From Saccoglossus kowalevskii (Eukaryota > Hemichordata > Enteropneusta > Harrimaniidae): a DNA stretch of 27,564 nucleotides. Positions 1 through 9,744 of this stretch are shown in pieces (the stretch's first letter is position 1; every line of letters begins with the position of its first letter). The stretch covers positions 31,089 through 58,652 of the forward strand of contig NW_003142304.1 in assembly GCF_000003605.2 (NCBI RefSeq), given 5' to 3'. Under the pieces are notes generated by a model, which saw only the letters and a list, made by a program, of their open reading frames with translations, searched no databases and was not told the DNA's origin. The position numbers were made by a program, and so were the translations under genes.

Positions 1-2
1 AC

Positions 3-199
3 CTGCGAATATTGCGATGCATTTTTATGCAGTCCAACATAGTAATTCTTTTCCTTAAAGTCAAACACTAATTCCTCAAAAACCACTGCCACATCGAAAA
101 TAATAGTATCATCTTTGTCGTCTGATGTTGTGCGTATGAATGCGATCTCAAGTCGACACAAGGTATATTTGTTTGGTACTGAAGTCTTAAGTATCAAAT
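3..199 (-). CDS. Exon of divergent cadherin-like protein, last one in the window (end of EC n+2)
   Basis: The acceptor TTTTGTTTCAG ends at 200 and is strong. The exon enters in phase 1, matching the donor I chose for the 1587-1356 exon; the junction codon is tyrosine. It encodes 65 codons: NKYTLCRLEIAF, then TIIFDVAVVFEE, which read as the last two strands of an EC unit, then VFDFKEKNYYVGL. A sequon (NAS) lies near the end. CAG|GT at the left edge looks like a phase-0 donor, which would repeat the phase seen at the other repeat-to-repeat exon end (3369). The frame is also open to the very edge, so the exon could simply continue outside the window. The gene runs on to the left: no transmembrane segment, cytoplasmic tail or stop codon is present here. 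Confidence 0.62.
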
Positions 200-1355
200 C
201 TGAAACAAAATAACAGCGACGTAACATAAAATCATGCATTGTACTGCTTGCATCCTAAACTTTAAACTAGTTGTTGAAGCCAAAACATTTTTTTTTATTT
301 AATGATTAATATAACCGTAATACATCGGAAGGAAATGTAAAACGAAATTACGTATTCATGCTCATTAATATTAAATATTGTCTCTTTTCATCCATATGAC
401 ATAACCATATTCTTGTCTATAAAAGTTATCTGTGTTGATAATCACTAGCCACACACCCACGCATCTAAGCATACACACTGATTGTATATCATTATTATGT
501 TGCACACTGTTGTCCAGCCTTGCAAGGTTCACCACGATTAATTTGTATTGCTCACAAAGTAACTTGTAAGGCTATTTCATTACTTGTCAATACTGCTTTT
601 GTAATTCTAGTAATTACGTTCTGTGATTACGTAATTGTCGAAAATTCATGAAATCCAATAGGCATATGTGTGACTCAAAAGGCGAACGTCTTGACATTTT
701 CTGGGGGTCATTTTGTCATCATAATGAAAATATTTGTCACTGGCGTACTTTTGCCAAGGTCTTCATTGACAACTAATTGCATGTTTAAGAGAACTAATCG
801 AGAAATTCACAGTATGTGTCACTTTGTGAATAAAGTATTACTGTAACACAGCATTTTCTCGAATTCACACGTTATCTAATCTGCAATATATTTGGTGTTT
901 ACAAACTGTACAACTGTATATTTTGAAATAGAAAGTTTAATTTTATATAGTTACAAATGTCAGATTGCATCATTTCCATTTTTCAATATCGCGGCAACTT
1001 TGAGTTTTTAGGTTCATTGTTTCTGTGTAAAATATTTTGGTGCCCTGTTCACATGACCTAATTTTTTGCGTTTTTCAGAAATCAATTTTGCAGGTTGAGG
1101 TTCACATTTTCACCAGTTGTAATATTTGCATTCACTATTCGCTGTGTACAATAGGACATATTTGACCTTCAGTTACACAGCAACATAAAAAAACTATAGA
1201 ATATACCGCCCTCTAGTGACACAACGCTACTATGACGTAATACATGTGAGAGAAAGACGTTCACTTCCATTTTTGAGCTGCAGTCGTCCAACAATGACAG
1301 TTTCTAAGAGATGTTATTATATCTTAAATCACTAATCTACACATGTTGACGTCAC
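200..1355 (-). other. Intron of the cadherin-like gene
   Basis: AT-rich sequence between two exons with matching phases (phase 1). I see no repeat of known type, no second gene, and no in-frame coding segment that joins the flanking exons. Confidence 0.55.
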
Positions 1356-1587
1356 AAAAGTGCTCTGTCGTTAGAGGGCGTGACTTATGGAAAAGGTATA
1401 TTGTAAATGTATCCTTACTCGGCTTAATGTACGAAACAGTATGACCATCTGTGTACGCATTGCGAATGAGTAGTTCACCGATTTGGAATACGCCACACTT
1501 GTCATTAAGTATAGTCACATTATATTCATCACTACGAGTGAGAGATTCGTCGCATATGTGAAGCTCATCAGTGGGCACCACGTCTCC
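1356..1587 (-). CDS. Exon of divergent cadherin-like protein (middle of EC n+2)
   Basis: The acceptor CATTTCCAG ends at 1588. The exon enters in phase 0, which matches the phase-0 donor of the preceding exon. I placed the donor at T|GTGACG (1355) because it leaves phase 1, as the next exon requires. It is not a strong consensus, so the 3' boundary is less certain than the others. The exon encodes 77 codons. SDEYNVTILNDKCGVFQIGE resembles the C and D strands of an EC repeat (Y-x-(V/I)-x-I ... F-x-I-G), followed by a long lysine- and threonine-rich stretch ending LTTEHF. One sequon (NVT) and two cysteines are present. In the open frame an upstream methionine precedes the acceptor, but the intron-phase match and pyrimidine tract argue for an internal exon. 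Confidence 0.65.
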
Positions 1588-2119
1588 CTGGAAATGAAAC
1601 ATTTCATCATTGGGTATTATGACGATGATAACAGAATTGACGATCAGGAGACGATTACTCTCCTGATGCTAATATGATATCCATAAATATACTGTTTATA
1701 TGTTATAATCGATGCAAATGTCAAATGTGTATAAGATAGTACTATCCTGAAATTCGGATGATATACATCAATTCTCCAATATTTTATCATGACGTTTGAG
1801 CTACATAATTGAATACAATTTGAATATTTGGGTATCAGGGGTGCTATTCACTCGCAATAATTACGCAATGATTTATTGGCAACGATAAAAGTCATTTAAA
1901 AAGCAGTTTAAGTGGGTTTGATTTACTAGTATTGAGTGAATATTAAATTATCTACACATGTATATGACAGTGCCAAGGTCACCAAGCAATAATTTGAAAA
2001 TGGTTTAGCGTAGCCTTGTTGGTTGGAATGAAATAATAGCAACTAAAAAAGTAAATATCATCTATCTTTGACACAATTTAAAAATCTAAATTTAAACAAC
2101 TCAATGCGCCACACTCTCC

Positions 2120-2395
2120 ACGCAGCGCGCGTTCGAATTTTATTTAAAGTAGGGGAGTCGTTCCCTGCGCATGCGTCAGATGGCCATAGCGTGTTATTAT
2201 TTACAAATAAGCGTCTACCCATGAGCCTTTGCGTTTTAGCGTGTGTTGTTATCGTCGATTGAGACTCAATTCCCGTGCGTGCGCAGGTGACGACCCTCCC
2301 GCTTTAACTAAGCAACGTATTTTATACGCGTTGTATATGTCGCATGGGGCGTGAAATAAACACAGCGCAGTGCGTGGACTGATTCGAACTGGGAG
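2120..2395. mobile_element. Dispersed repeat (outer element) interrupted by a TTAA element
   Basis: The left part (GCGCGTTCGAATTT, near 2127-2140) and the right part (2308-2390, with GTATTTTATACGCG, ATGTCGCATGGGG and CAGTGCGTGG) correspond in the same order to adjacent segments of the repeats at 4023-4146 and 27149-27280. Between them sits a 164-bp TTAA-ended element. The copy is diverged and has no coding capacity. GTTCGAAT resembles a tRNA B box (GGTTCGANNCC), so a SINE-derived origin is possible but not shown. Confidence 0.45.
2144..2307. mobile_element. Non-autonomous TTAA-ended element (MITE), piggyBac-like by its target site
   Basis: The element is flanked by TTAA on both sides (2144-2147 and 2304-2307). 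The left end reads TTAAAGTAGGGGAGTCG and the right end, read in reverse, TTAAAGCGGGAGGGTCG; both continue into CCTGCGCA. This gives imperfect terminal inverted repeats of roughly 30 bp. The interior (CAGATGGCCATAGCGTGT, GAGCCTTTGCGTTTT, GTTGTTATCGTCG) recurs at 14404-14526. The total is 164 bp with no coding capacity. A TTAA target duplication is typical of piggyBac-superfamily elements. The superfamily is inferred from that alone. Confidence 0.6.
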
Positions 2396-3368
2396 CAGAT
2401 GCTTCTTTGCTGTTCAATTCCCGCAAGATTTACTATTATTGCCCCTGAATGTGCCAGGTACGGCGGATTTAGATGTGCGTTATTTTGTAACCATGGTTAC
2501 TACATATCATTATATACACTATATCGCTTAATTTTGCCACTTTTCTACGATTTCAACATGTAGGTGTTAAATGTCGCCATTCCATACTGTTATTATGTCA
2601 ATGTCACGGTTATTTTAAGGAAAGCCGTTGCTTGATAGTTAGTCTCATTCTGTTAACCTATCTACACACGTATAGTCACCAAAATGTACGGCGTCCGTCG
2701 TCTGGAGATTCTATTATATAAATGGCCAACAGTATTTTTATACACTATAAGCAGTCGATATTTTCCGACTCATGGATCATAACACTTGTTTTGTGTCACT
2801 AGTAGATTGACAATTACCTTGATAATTTCATAACAGACTACTTAATGTATCGAGAAAGGTACACCAAGTATATACTGCTTACGCGATACTTATTTGTTCA
2901 ATTTTCATAGGAAATGGTGGCCATACTTATCCCAAGTCGTATGTGAACAGAAATTACTAAATCGTATATTTAGTGGGAATAAAAGACCGATGTTTTTGAA
3001 TATTGTCATATACTATTGGCGGATTCCATTGTCGTCGAAGTACGCCATCAAATACACCATTTTGTTCACAAAGGATCTATTAGATTATAAATTCTTACTT
3101 GATATTCTAGTGTTAACATCAATGTCATTATGAAGCTTATTAAAGCTATCGTCTCTTGGGCTTACATTGTTTGTATTTATTAAAAACTGTAATACCTATA
3201 TTAGAAAATTAGTGTAGACGTTTAATTAAGATTCCTTCGTGGAAAATGTTCAAATTATTCTCAGTGAATTGTATACAGTCTTAGAATATAAACAAATGTA
3301 TATATATCCCATAATATTATCCCAGATTGAAAATGGACAGCACATTCAAACAAAACTGCTTAACATAC

Positions 3369-3613
3369 CTTGAGTCTCTTCTTCCAAACAGTCGATACCA
3401 GCTGTCTCGTTGCGTTGTCAAGGGTACACGTCTTGTGTGAATTATAAGGCAAAACTATTACCGTGACTTCTATCATTGAGTACTGTGATGTCAGGTTAAC
3501 AGCTTCATCAAACACCGTGCAGACAATGTTTACTCTGTATGCCGGCAGTTCTGGGGGCGCAGTAAAATGAATAATACCGCTTGATTCGTCAATAGAAATA
3601 GGAGTTCTTTGAT
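3369..3613 (-). CDS. Exon of divergent cadherin-like protein (end of EC n+1, start of EC n+2)
   Basis: The acceptor is GATCTGTAAT read in reverse (ATTACAG|ATC), with the exon starting at 3613. The donor is CTCAAG|GTATGT at 3368. The exon is 245 bases, phase 1 in and phase 0 out. This is the clearest cadherin signature in the window: ISIDESSGIIHF matches the family's F-x-I-D-x-x-(S/T)-G-x-I. It is followed by LPAYRVNIVCTVFDEAVN, which matches Y-x-(L/V)-x-(V/I)-x-A-x-D-x-x, and then IEVTVIV. The junction codon with the upstream exon gives aspartate. Sequons are NLT and NAT. The end (DNATRQLVSTVWKKRLK) begins the next unit, and the linker between them (LPYNSHKTC) again has no DxNDN motif. Confidence 0.8.
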
Positions 3614-4022
3614 CTGTAATTCAGAGATACATGCCATCAGTGCGTGATTGCTATCCTAGGGTTCATATAGGGTTAACAGATTATAGAATGTGTGCAACTG
3701 TTTAAGACAGTTTTTTGTGTATAATTTTTAGTGTATATTAACTTTATAATTGTTTTGAACCCTTGAATGTATTTTTAAGTTTAACCATGTTGTCGCAATT
3801 CATTACTCGCTTGTGGGAAATAGAAAACGCGATACAACTCTCACTTTCTACTCTGATGAGCGGAGCTTAAATAAATGATACAATGCGCATGACTATACTA
3901 TTGCAAACAGAAATTGGTATTCGGTTAATACCGTAACGTTGGCGGGCCATTTTAAAATGAGCAACAGTCAATATCACGAATACCTATGTTCTGTATTATT
4001 ACCACCGGAAACATAATAATGT

Positions 4023-4146
4023 TTAAAGGGTGGTTGTCGTCACACAGCGCGTGTTCGAATTCCATGTAAATAAACAATGTATTTTTCATATGTCCCTATG
4101 AGTCCCATATGGAACAGGACGCGACGCGACGACCACCGACCTTTAA
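4023..4146. mobile_element. 124-bp TTAA-ended MITE, second subfamily
   Basis: TTAA lies at 4023-4026 and 4143-4146. The left end reads TTAAAGGGTGGTTGTCGTC and the right end, read in reverse, TTAAAGGTCGGTGGTCGTC. The first 20 or so bases also resemble the right terminus of the 2144-2307 element (TTAAAGCGGGAGGGTCGTC), so both share one type of end. The interior is different (GTTCGAATTCCATGTAAATA, then CCCATATGGAACAGG) and matches the dispersed repeats near 2120-2395, 5318-5395 and 27149-27280. There is no coding capacity. Confidence 0.6.
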
Positions 4147-5317
4147 TGTGTTAAATTTGTTAAAGGTCATTAACTCCCGATTTTGGAAAACATCGTTCTG
4201 GCAAGCATCTTACTCGGGTATATTTCAACACTAATTAGTGCTGCATTGAGGGCAAACTATCATACGTGTGTTTGTAAGCGTGTCTTTGTATTCGTTGTCT
4301 CGATATGAGAAACAGATGAAGTCATTGAAATAATCAACAAACCCGGCAATATTGACTTGATGTGATCCAGGAACAGGTGCAGCTTTGTCGCATTGTATTG
4401 TGGGCAATGTGTGTGGGAGTAACGAACACTCTAAGGCTCGGATGCCCCCTAAATTCGCAGCTGGTGTTCGTGTAACAAACACCCTTCCAAAAAATATTAT
4501 TCCGTTATATAACGTCCTTGGATTGTGTATGGGAAATATTGCCCAAGGCTAAAGCTATGAGTACAAACACGTGGTATGGTTGTTATTTTTGTGTGGTGAC
4601 TTGAAACGTGAGGATAACATGATTCAAGGGAGGATTGATTCGAATTGGTTCTCCGTACGAATCACGCCATTTCAAACATATTTCAATAATTTTATAAGAT
4701 CATATGACATACTATGTCATCGCGGTGGATACTAGTTTTCCTGGTTTTCGTGTTGTGTATTTCAACAACAGACACCAAGCCGCACATAGAAATAGTTGGT
4801 GTGTAATTGAATATTTCAATTATTAAACATGATGATAATTATCTGGACACGCACTGCTAATGCGTACATGGGACAACAATTGCAAATGGAGTTCAACTAC
4901 CGTAACGACAAAAACACGATTCGTACCTTGTCCGTAACTATGTAACACGCACGAACTACACAAAAAATGGTGGCCAAATTTACTGTTTCACCAGTAGCTA
5001 TAGGTCGACCGACGAGCTTTGAATTCGAGTTGTGATTTTCGGTTAGTTAATTGTAAATAATGACGATATTGCTTAATGCTGCCGTCGAATATTGGTATTA
5101 CGAGAAACCTGTTCATCCACATCAATATAATATACCCACTTACGGCTGAGCTCGTATATACGACTTAACAAGAACTAGACGAGAATACGTTCAATAATTT
5201 ATAGTGGAAATACGAATTATGCAACAGTTATCAACGGCGATCTATGGAAGGACTTCACGTTTGTTAAATGAGCAGGCTTAACATATATGACTGCCCTGAT
5301 GTTGTGGTATTTGCGCA

Positions 5318-5395
5318 TGGCGCGTTCGAATTTAATGTAACTTCACCAAATATGTCGAATGGGACAGATATCGAACACTCGTCGCGAAAAACGCC
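5318..5395. repeat. Diverged copy of the GTTCGAATT dispersed repeat
   Basis: Shares GGCGCGTTCGAATTTAATGT, ATATGTCGAATGGGACA and ATCGAACAC in the same order as the copies at 4023-4146 and 27149-27280. The terminal repeats are not recognisable, so the true ends are unknown. Confidence 0.4.
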
Positions 5396-6010
5396 AGCCA
5401 TCAGAAGAAAAAAATGCTTGGCAAATTCGTAAAATATATTTATGTTAGGAAATTATTCTAACTATTAATCCCGGCTTTACTTGTTAGAGAAAGAGAGATT
5501 AGCTTTCCGCGGCTTCATCTTGCAGTAACACCGAACAGTTAGAGAATGATGTAGACCGATTTTTATTGTTGAAAGCAGGTTACTCGTACTTTGAAAAACG
5601 CCGTAGGTAACCACCTAGCTAAGCAGATATAATGCCGGTGCCTGTACAATCTTACTCCTTATCTCAGACGAAATGTATATTTTCTTGAAAAATGCAGACC
5701 TTTTATGGAACAGCAATGTGTAGACAATACTACATTTATTTAGTATAGTTGTGATTTTGTGTTGTGTTCCGTAACACATGTTAGACACATAACATATTAT
5801 TCAGATTCCGCATCACAAAAATGGGGACCTCATTCTGAGGCACAGCTTAGCAAGGAAAATTCTCACGGAAGAGTGTGTTTGCTGAAACATCAACTCACGA
5901 CAGACAATTACATCATCCATGGAACTGTTCGTGTGGAATTATTCAATCTACGCTATTTCATTTCACAATTCTGGATTTAAATGCAACACATTGAACATAA
6001 GATACCGTAC

Positions 6011-6262
6011 CAGATACCACGCTGTATGTCTTGTTTGTTGCTTTGCATTTCTCATTACCAATCATCGAACTTATCTGAGCAAATCCCAGCTTTGTAGAAT
6101 TGTCGCCTTCTAGTAAAAAATAGGTCTCTCTGTCTGCGTAAAAACATATAGGGCATGTTGGGAGATCTTGACTTGGTGTAATCGTCACAGATATTCTTGT
6201 TTCTGCTTCTTCGATTAAAGTCAAATCCGTTCTCGCTGTGACCTTAAGATTAAAAGTGCACC
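6011..6262 (-). CDS. Exon of divergent cadherin-like protein (end of EC n, start of EC n+1)
   Basis: The acceptor is TTTTTTACAG at 6263-6272; the exon is 252 bases, phase 1 in and phase 1 out. The phase-1 donor is G|GTACGG (6010). A nearby GTATCT donor would leave phase 0 and puts the next exon out of frame, so I prefer the weaker-looking site. Joined to the previous exon it reads NLSAYQ-G-CTFNLKVTARTD and then ETRISVTI, the last two strands (Y-x-F-x-L-x-V-x-A-x-D ... V-x-I) of an EC repeat. After the linker SQDLPTCPIC a new repeat begins (ETYFLLEGDN). The linker lacks the DxNDNxP calcium motif and has a C-P-x-C pair instead. Sequons are NST and NKT. The open frame continues beyond the donor to 5958, but that tail does not look like cadherin. 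Confidence 0.75.
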
Positions 6263-7822
6263 CTGTAAAAAATAACACTAATCATTATATGCGTTTACGA
6301 TACTTCGTAGAAATACGCATGCTATATACATTCAGCAAAACAGCAGTTGACTCTAGTTTGAACATAATATTGTACAGAAACAGAATAACATGTGAGAGGC
6401 ATAGAAATACACAATTTATGTTGTTGTTTCATTTATCTTTGATGCCATTAGACAATTCCCATGCAAAGACATAAAACAGGGCACACTTTTAGTGCATATT
6501 ATTTCCCAGGGACTGAATATTCACCTTTACACTACTCTCACAAATTATATTTGATATTCACGCCCAGATTAAAAGGCATTATGGCTCAAGTATAGTTTTG
6601 ATAATCTGTTATATTTGCTATGTTGATATTCAAAATGGTAATTATTTATCATGCACATTAAACCTCGGTAGAAATATTATTATAGTAATAATGAAACATT
6701 AGTAATAGTTCAAGGGCACATTTAATAATTATGTCTAACTGTATGTTGAAATAAAATAACGTAATAGTATTTTAAAGTGCTTGCGCTATTACGTATGTGA
6801 ATATACTTGTTTGGACTAAACTAAACGTACATTTTTATAAGTCCCCATTCGTACATCCGAACTTGGACATCCATGCACAGAACCTACTCAAATTTAGCCC
6901 AAAGCTAGTGTCTTATCTGGTACATTAGCATATGCATTGATTTTGTGATACGATCTGTTTTTTCTATATTTAACTGAAACGCACTTTTTAGACATACATA
7001 CTTCGTTCGTTGCAGTGCTTGATATATTATTTTTCGAATTTTATTTGACGTCTTGTATGACGGATTTAGCACATAAACGTTTTCCAACCTACAATAGACA
7101 CACGTTAAGACGCTTATTCACGTAATGTTTTTCTAGACTGTGTGATCGATTTTTTTTTAAATGTCGACTGGTCCCCATGGACCATGTGTAGACAAGGAAC
7201 GTGTTAAACCCTTCATCGGTAACTATCCCGCCAGCATTATGATGGTGTTTTTTTGTTTTGTTTTTATCTGGGATTTTATCTGATTTCAACAGTCAGTTTA
7301 AATCAATTGGTTAATTAATCACCATTAAAAGGGAATATACTCGTCTGTGAAAGGTTACAATTATTAACAATGATGATGAACATGTCAAAAACAGATTATG
7401 GTTGTATACACATGCCGTTAACGAATTCGGACACGTGTAATCCAGTGATTTACCATGGACAATGCAGGCTCGTTGGTAGTTTCTTGTAGACAAACTTTTC
7501 CTATAGAAGCACTATGATAAATGACCATGACACGGCTTTGTACGGACGAAGATTCGGATTTGAACAAAGCTTCTTTAATACGTTTTTTAATACGTGACAT
7601 TTAAATTGGTAAGTTGTTGATTCCTGAGACTTTTTGAAGTTTTAATTTAAACAATATCGATGGCTCTATTGCAAAACAAAAGATACACTATGGATTTCAA
7701 ATACTCCATGATGACGAATACATACTTTGTGATCAACTAGTAGCACAAAACTGGGGAAGATCCATCGAAGAAATACAACGTACGGCAAAAGCATTTTTAG
7801 TATTAGCTCTCCGAATGCTCAT

Positions 7823-8193
7823 AATAGGTGATTTTCCGTTCAACTGCGCGATCTCGCAGGTTGCGTAAAAGACGCGCGCCGAACGTCCGCCGCAAAAATC
7901 GAACGATTTGATTTTGAACACGAATTTCGTTATTTCGTAGCGCACATCGAATGGCCGATCTTTGACAATGGAATATTGCGTTTGAATACCCATACTTCAT
8001 CGAAAGTGCCCATCATCAAATGTGTACAGTACATTATTAAGCATGGAAATATCCCTCAAAATACCTTCACGTTTGTCGAATCCCACGCGATCTTTGTCGC
8101 CACTACGACGCTACGACCTTTGTTAGCCCTGTTTCTACGTTCGATTTCACGGATAAAGCGGGATCTCGCAGTGAACGGAAAATGGTCATTATT
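7823..8193. mobile_element. Fold-back / MITE-like element with about 45-bp imperfect inverted arms
   Basis: The left arm (7823-7870) carries TTTTCCGTTCAACTGCG then GATCTCGC. The right arm (8147-8193), read in reverse, carries TTTTCCGTTCACTGCGAGAT then CCCGC, in the same order and with similar spacing on both sides. The interior is GC- and CpG-richer than the surrounding intron (CGCGCGCCGAACGTCCGCCG). I could not define a target-site duplication. No transposase is encoded. Confidence 0.4.
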
Positions 8194-8371
8194 CAGTGGC
8201 CTTAGCATTTCTATGGTGAGATTATTTCTTAAATTTGTGCTCGGTGACAATGAATGAAAAGGTCGTATATTATTATTGAATCATAATATACTTAAAACAA
8301 TTGACAATAATATGATAATTTAAATATATTGTAGTAAGACAATAAATTTCAATTATCAATACAATATGAAG

Positions 8372-8383
8372 CCCCCCCCCCCC
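8372..8383. repeat. Poly(C) tract, 12 bp
   Basis: Uninterrupted run of 12 C in an otherwise AT-rich intron, about 125 bp from the donor side of the 8781-8509 exon. Confidence 0.9.
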
Positions 8384-8508
8384 TCAATTCATTGCATATG
8401 TGTACTCAGTAGTGCAAAATGTGAATTTGGTTCAAATTGCTCCAAATCTACACCGTATATGTAAGCATAAAAATATTTTATTTAATGTGGTGTATACTTT
8501 AATCTCAC

Positions 8509-8781
8509 CTTGATAAGCTGACAAGTTCGAGCTAAGTGAAGATAGTTGAAGCAATCCACCTCTTACGGTAAACACCACATCATCCCTACAGTTGTTATTA
8601 TAGTCTGCACATCCCTCTGTCGACTCGCAAACAACACTGTAAGTTAATAGCATCGGCAGAAAGTTGGGAGGAAAATCTTGTCCGTCGTAAATGGCGTATA
8701 TCTTTATGATTGGTATCTCAGGGCCCCAGTCTGTTGGAATACGAGCATTGTATACCGCTTTGGGGAAATATAAACCACATC
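8509..8781 (-). CDS. Exon of divergent cadherin-like protein (first recognised exon; EC repeat n, N-terminal part)
   Basis: Coding exon of an extracellular adhesion-type protein. The acceptor is a pyrimidine-rich tract ending in TTGACAG at 8782-8788. The donor is G|GTGAGA at 8508. The 273 bases enter in phase 1, give 90 codons and leave in phase 1. The residues read like the first strands of a cadherin repeat: FPKAVYNARIP, then PIIKIYAIYDG, then LTYSVV, then VVFTVRGGLLQL, which matches the usual Y-A-x-I / I-x-A-x-D / Y-x-(I/V) / F-x-(I/V)-x-x-G-x-(I/L) pattern. There are four cysteines and one sequon (NLS). The acidic residue of the calcium site after 'YNARI' is replaced (P-T-D) and there is no LDRE. 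The family assignment is by pattern only. The upstream exon must supply one base to complete a codon ending in GA. Because the exon begins right at the start of a repeat, it could encode the first EC domain, following a signal-peptide exon. Confidence 0.7.
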
Positions 8782-9744
8782 CTGTCAAGAAAAATATAAT
8801 ATTTGGTTGGTAAATTTTGGTATTTGGTTCATAAAAAAACACAACTTGTCTGACAATGTTTTATTCATAAGAGCCAAAGGGATAATACGTGAACAATAAC
8901 ACAACAAAGTCAGTATATGATCGATCAAGTTGGCTCGCACATGTGACACTTTCATTTGTAGTATATTAAATATTTCATTGACTCTTCTCAGGTAGTGAAC
9001 GTACGTAGGCGTAAGCACTTGCTTTTCAAATAAACTGAATGTATTTCACGTGTATTCAACTAGTGTCTAAAGACAGTCATTATTGGCATATGACAAGTGT
9101 ATTTATTTGATTAATGATCATTTAGTATTTGTATAGATATTACACGGCGATACATTAATAGGTTCGCCCGAAAATATTATTCATCATTGCGTAAATAGGT
9201 TTATATGGCGACACAGAAAATCGTTTATATGTTGTGACTGCGATTTTATAGATAGATGAAGAATTCTGTGAAGAAACTATGGACAAGATGTCGTTTTATT
9301 ATCTATAATACGTAAGAAACACGCAAACAATTATTACGTAGATGTAATGGGTTGTGGTTGGTTGGTCTAAAGTGTTCCCCCTTTTACTACTTGTCATTTG
9401 GAGAATTAGATTTATCAAAGACATGCACAAGAAAAAAAATGGAGAAATGCGACGATTCCGATGAAATAAATCAGGTGCTACGTTTCAATTAATACATATG
9501 TATACATGGATTCCAAATATGAAACTTTACTTTAGAATGAAGTATGAACAATAGACAGTACAGATGACTACACTGCTATGTACAATCTTGTTTTTGTATG
9601 CGAAATTACATATGTCCGTAAGACTACAAAAACCCCTGTCATAATAAAAGTAAGTTTTTACTTTACTAATTCCATCACTAAATGAAAAAAAATCGACATT
9701 TAGCGGGGTTTAGAAATACGAATAAGTATCGTGTTCAATAGAAT
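8782..9744 (-). other. Sequence upstream of the first recognised cadherin-like exon; no exon confirmed
   Basis: An exon ending in phase 1 must lie somewhere upstream of 8781. In this stretch the best candidate is a short segment at 8955-8889. It starts with ATG, encodes MKVSHVRANLIDHILTLLCYCS and could end at C|GTATTA, leaving a 107-bp intron. Its hydrophobic run is short and contains D and H, and the donor is poor, so I do not call it. Other ATGs here are followed by early stops or by donors of the wrong phase. Confidence 0.4.

Larger units (their letters stand above)
1588..3368 (-). other. Phase-0 intron of the cadherin-like gene, containing nested repeats
   Basis: This intron holds the nested TTAA elements at about 2120-2395. 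The rest is AT-rich. A short open stretch on the plus strand near 2894-3133 is preceded by an acceptor-like TTTTCATAG, but it has no recognisable protein features. Confidence 0.5.
3614..6010 (-). other. Intron of the cadherin-like gene with TTAA-related repeats
   Basis: This intron contains the TTAA element at 4023-4146 and a diverged relative near 5318-5395. A minus-strand open stretch at 4231-4482 has no convincing acceptor or donor and does not fit between its neighbours, which join directly in frame. A consensus-like minus donor at 5144-5149 has no open exon before it. Confidence 0.5.
6263..8508 (-). other. Intron of the cadherin-like gene with a fold-back element and a C-tract
   Basis: This intron contains the inverted-repeat element at 7823-8193 and a run of 12 C at 8372-8383. 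The overlapping short open frames on both strands near 7733-8257 are explained by the GC-rich arms of that element. The remainder is AT-rich with nothing I can assign. Confidence 0.5.

Noticed and set aside
2378-2395. tRNA-like B box (TTCGAA) suggesting a tRNA gene
   Set aside because: No acceptor stem, anticodon arm or A box at the right spacing; the motif belongs to the dispersed repeat.
4231-4482. Minus-strand open frame of 83 codons between two cadherin-like exons
   Set aside because: No convincing splice sites, no cadherin pattern, and the flanking exons join directly in frame with a sensible junction codon.
5144-5160. Consensus minus-strand donor GTAAGTGG
   Set aside because: All three frames upstream of it are closed by stops within a short distance, so no exon ends there.
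7733-8257. Overlapping open frames on both strands
   Set aside because: They coincide with the GC-rich arms and interior of the fold-back element, where stop codons are rarer; no domain is recognisable.
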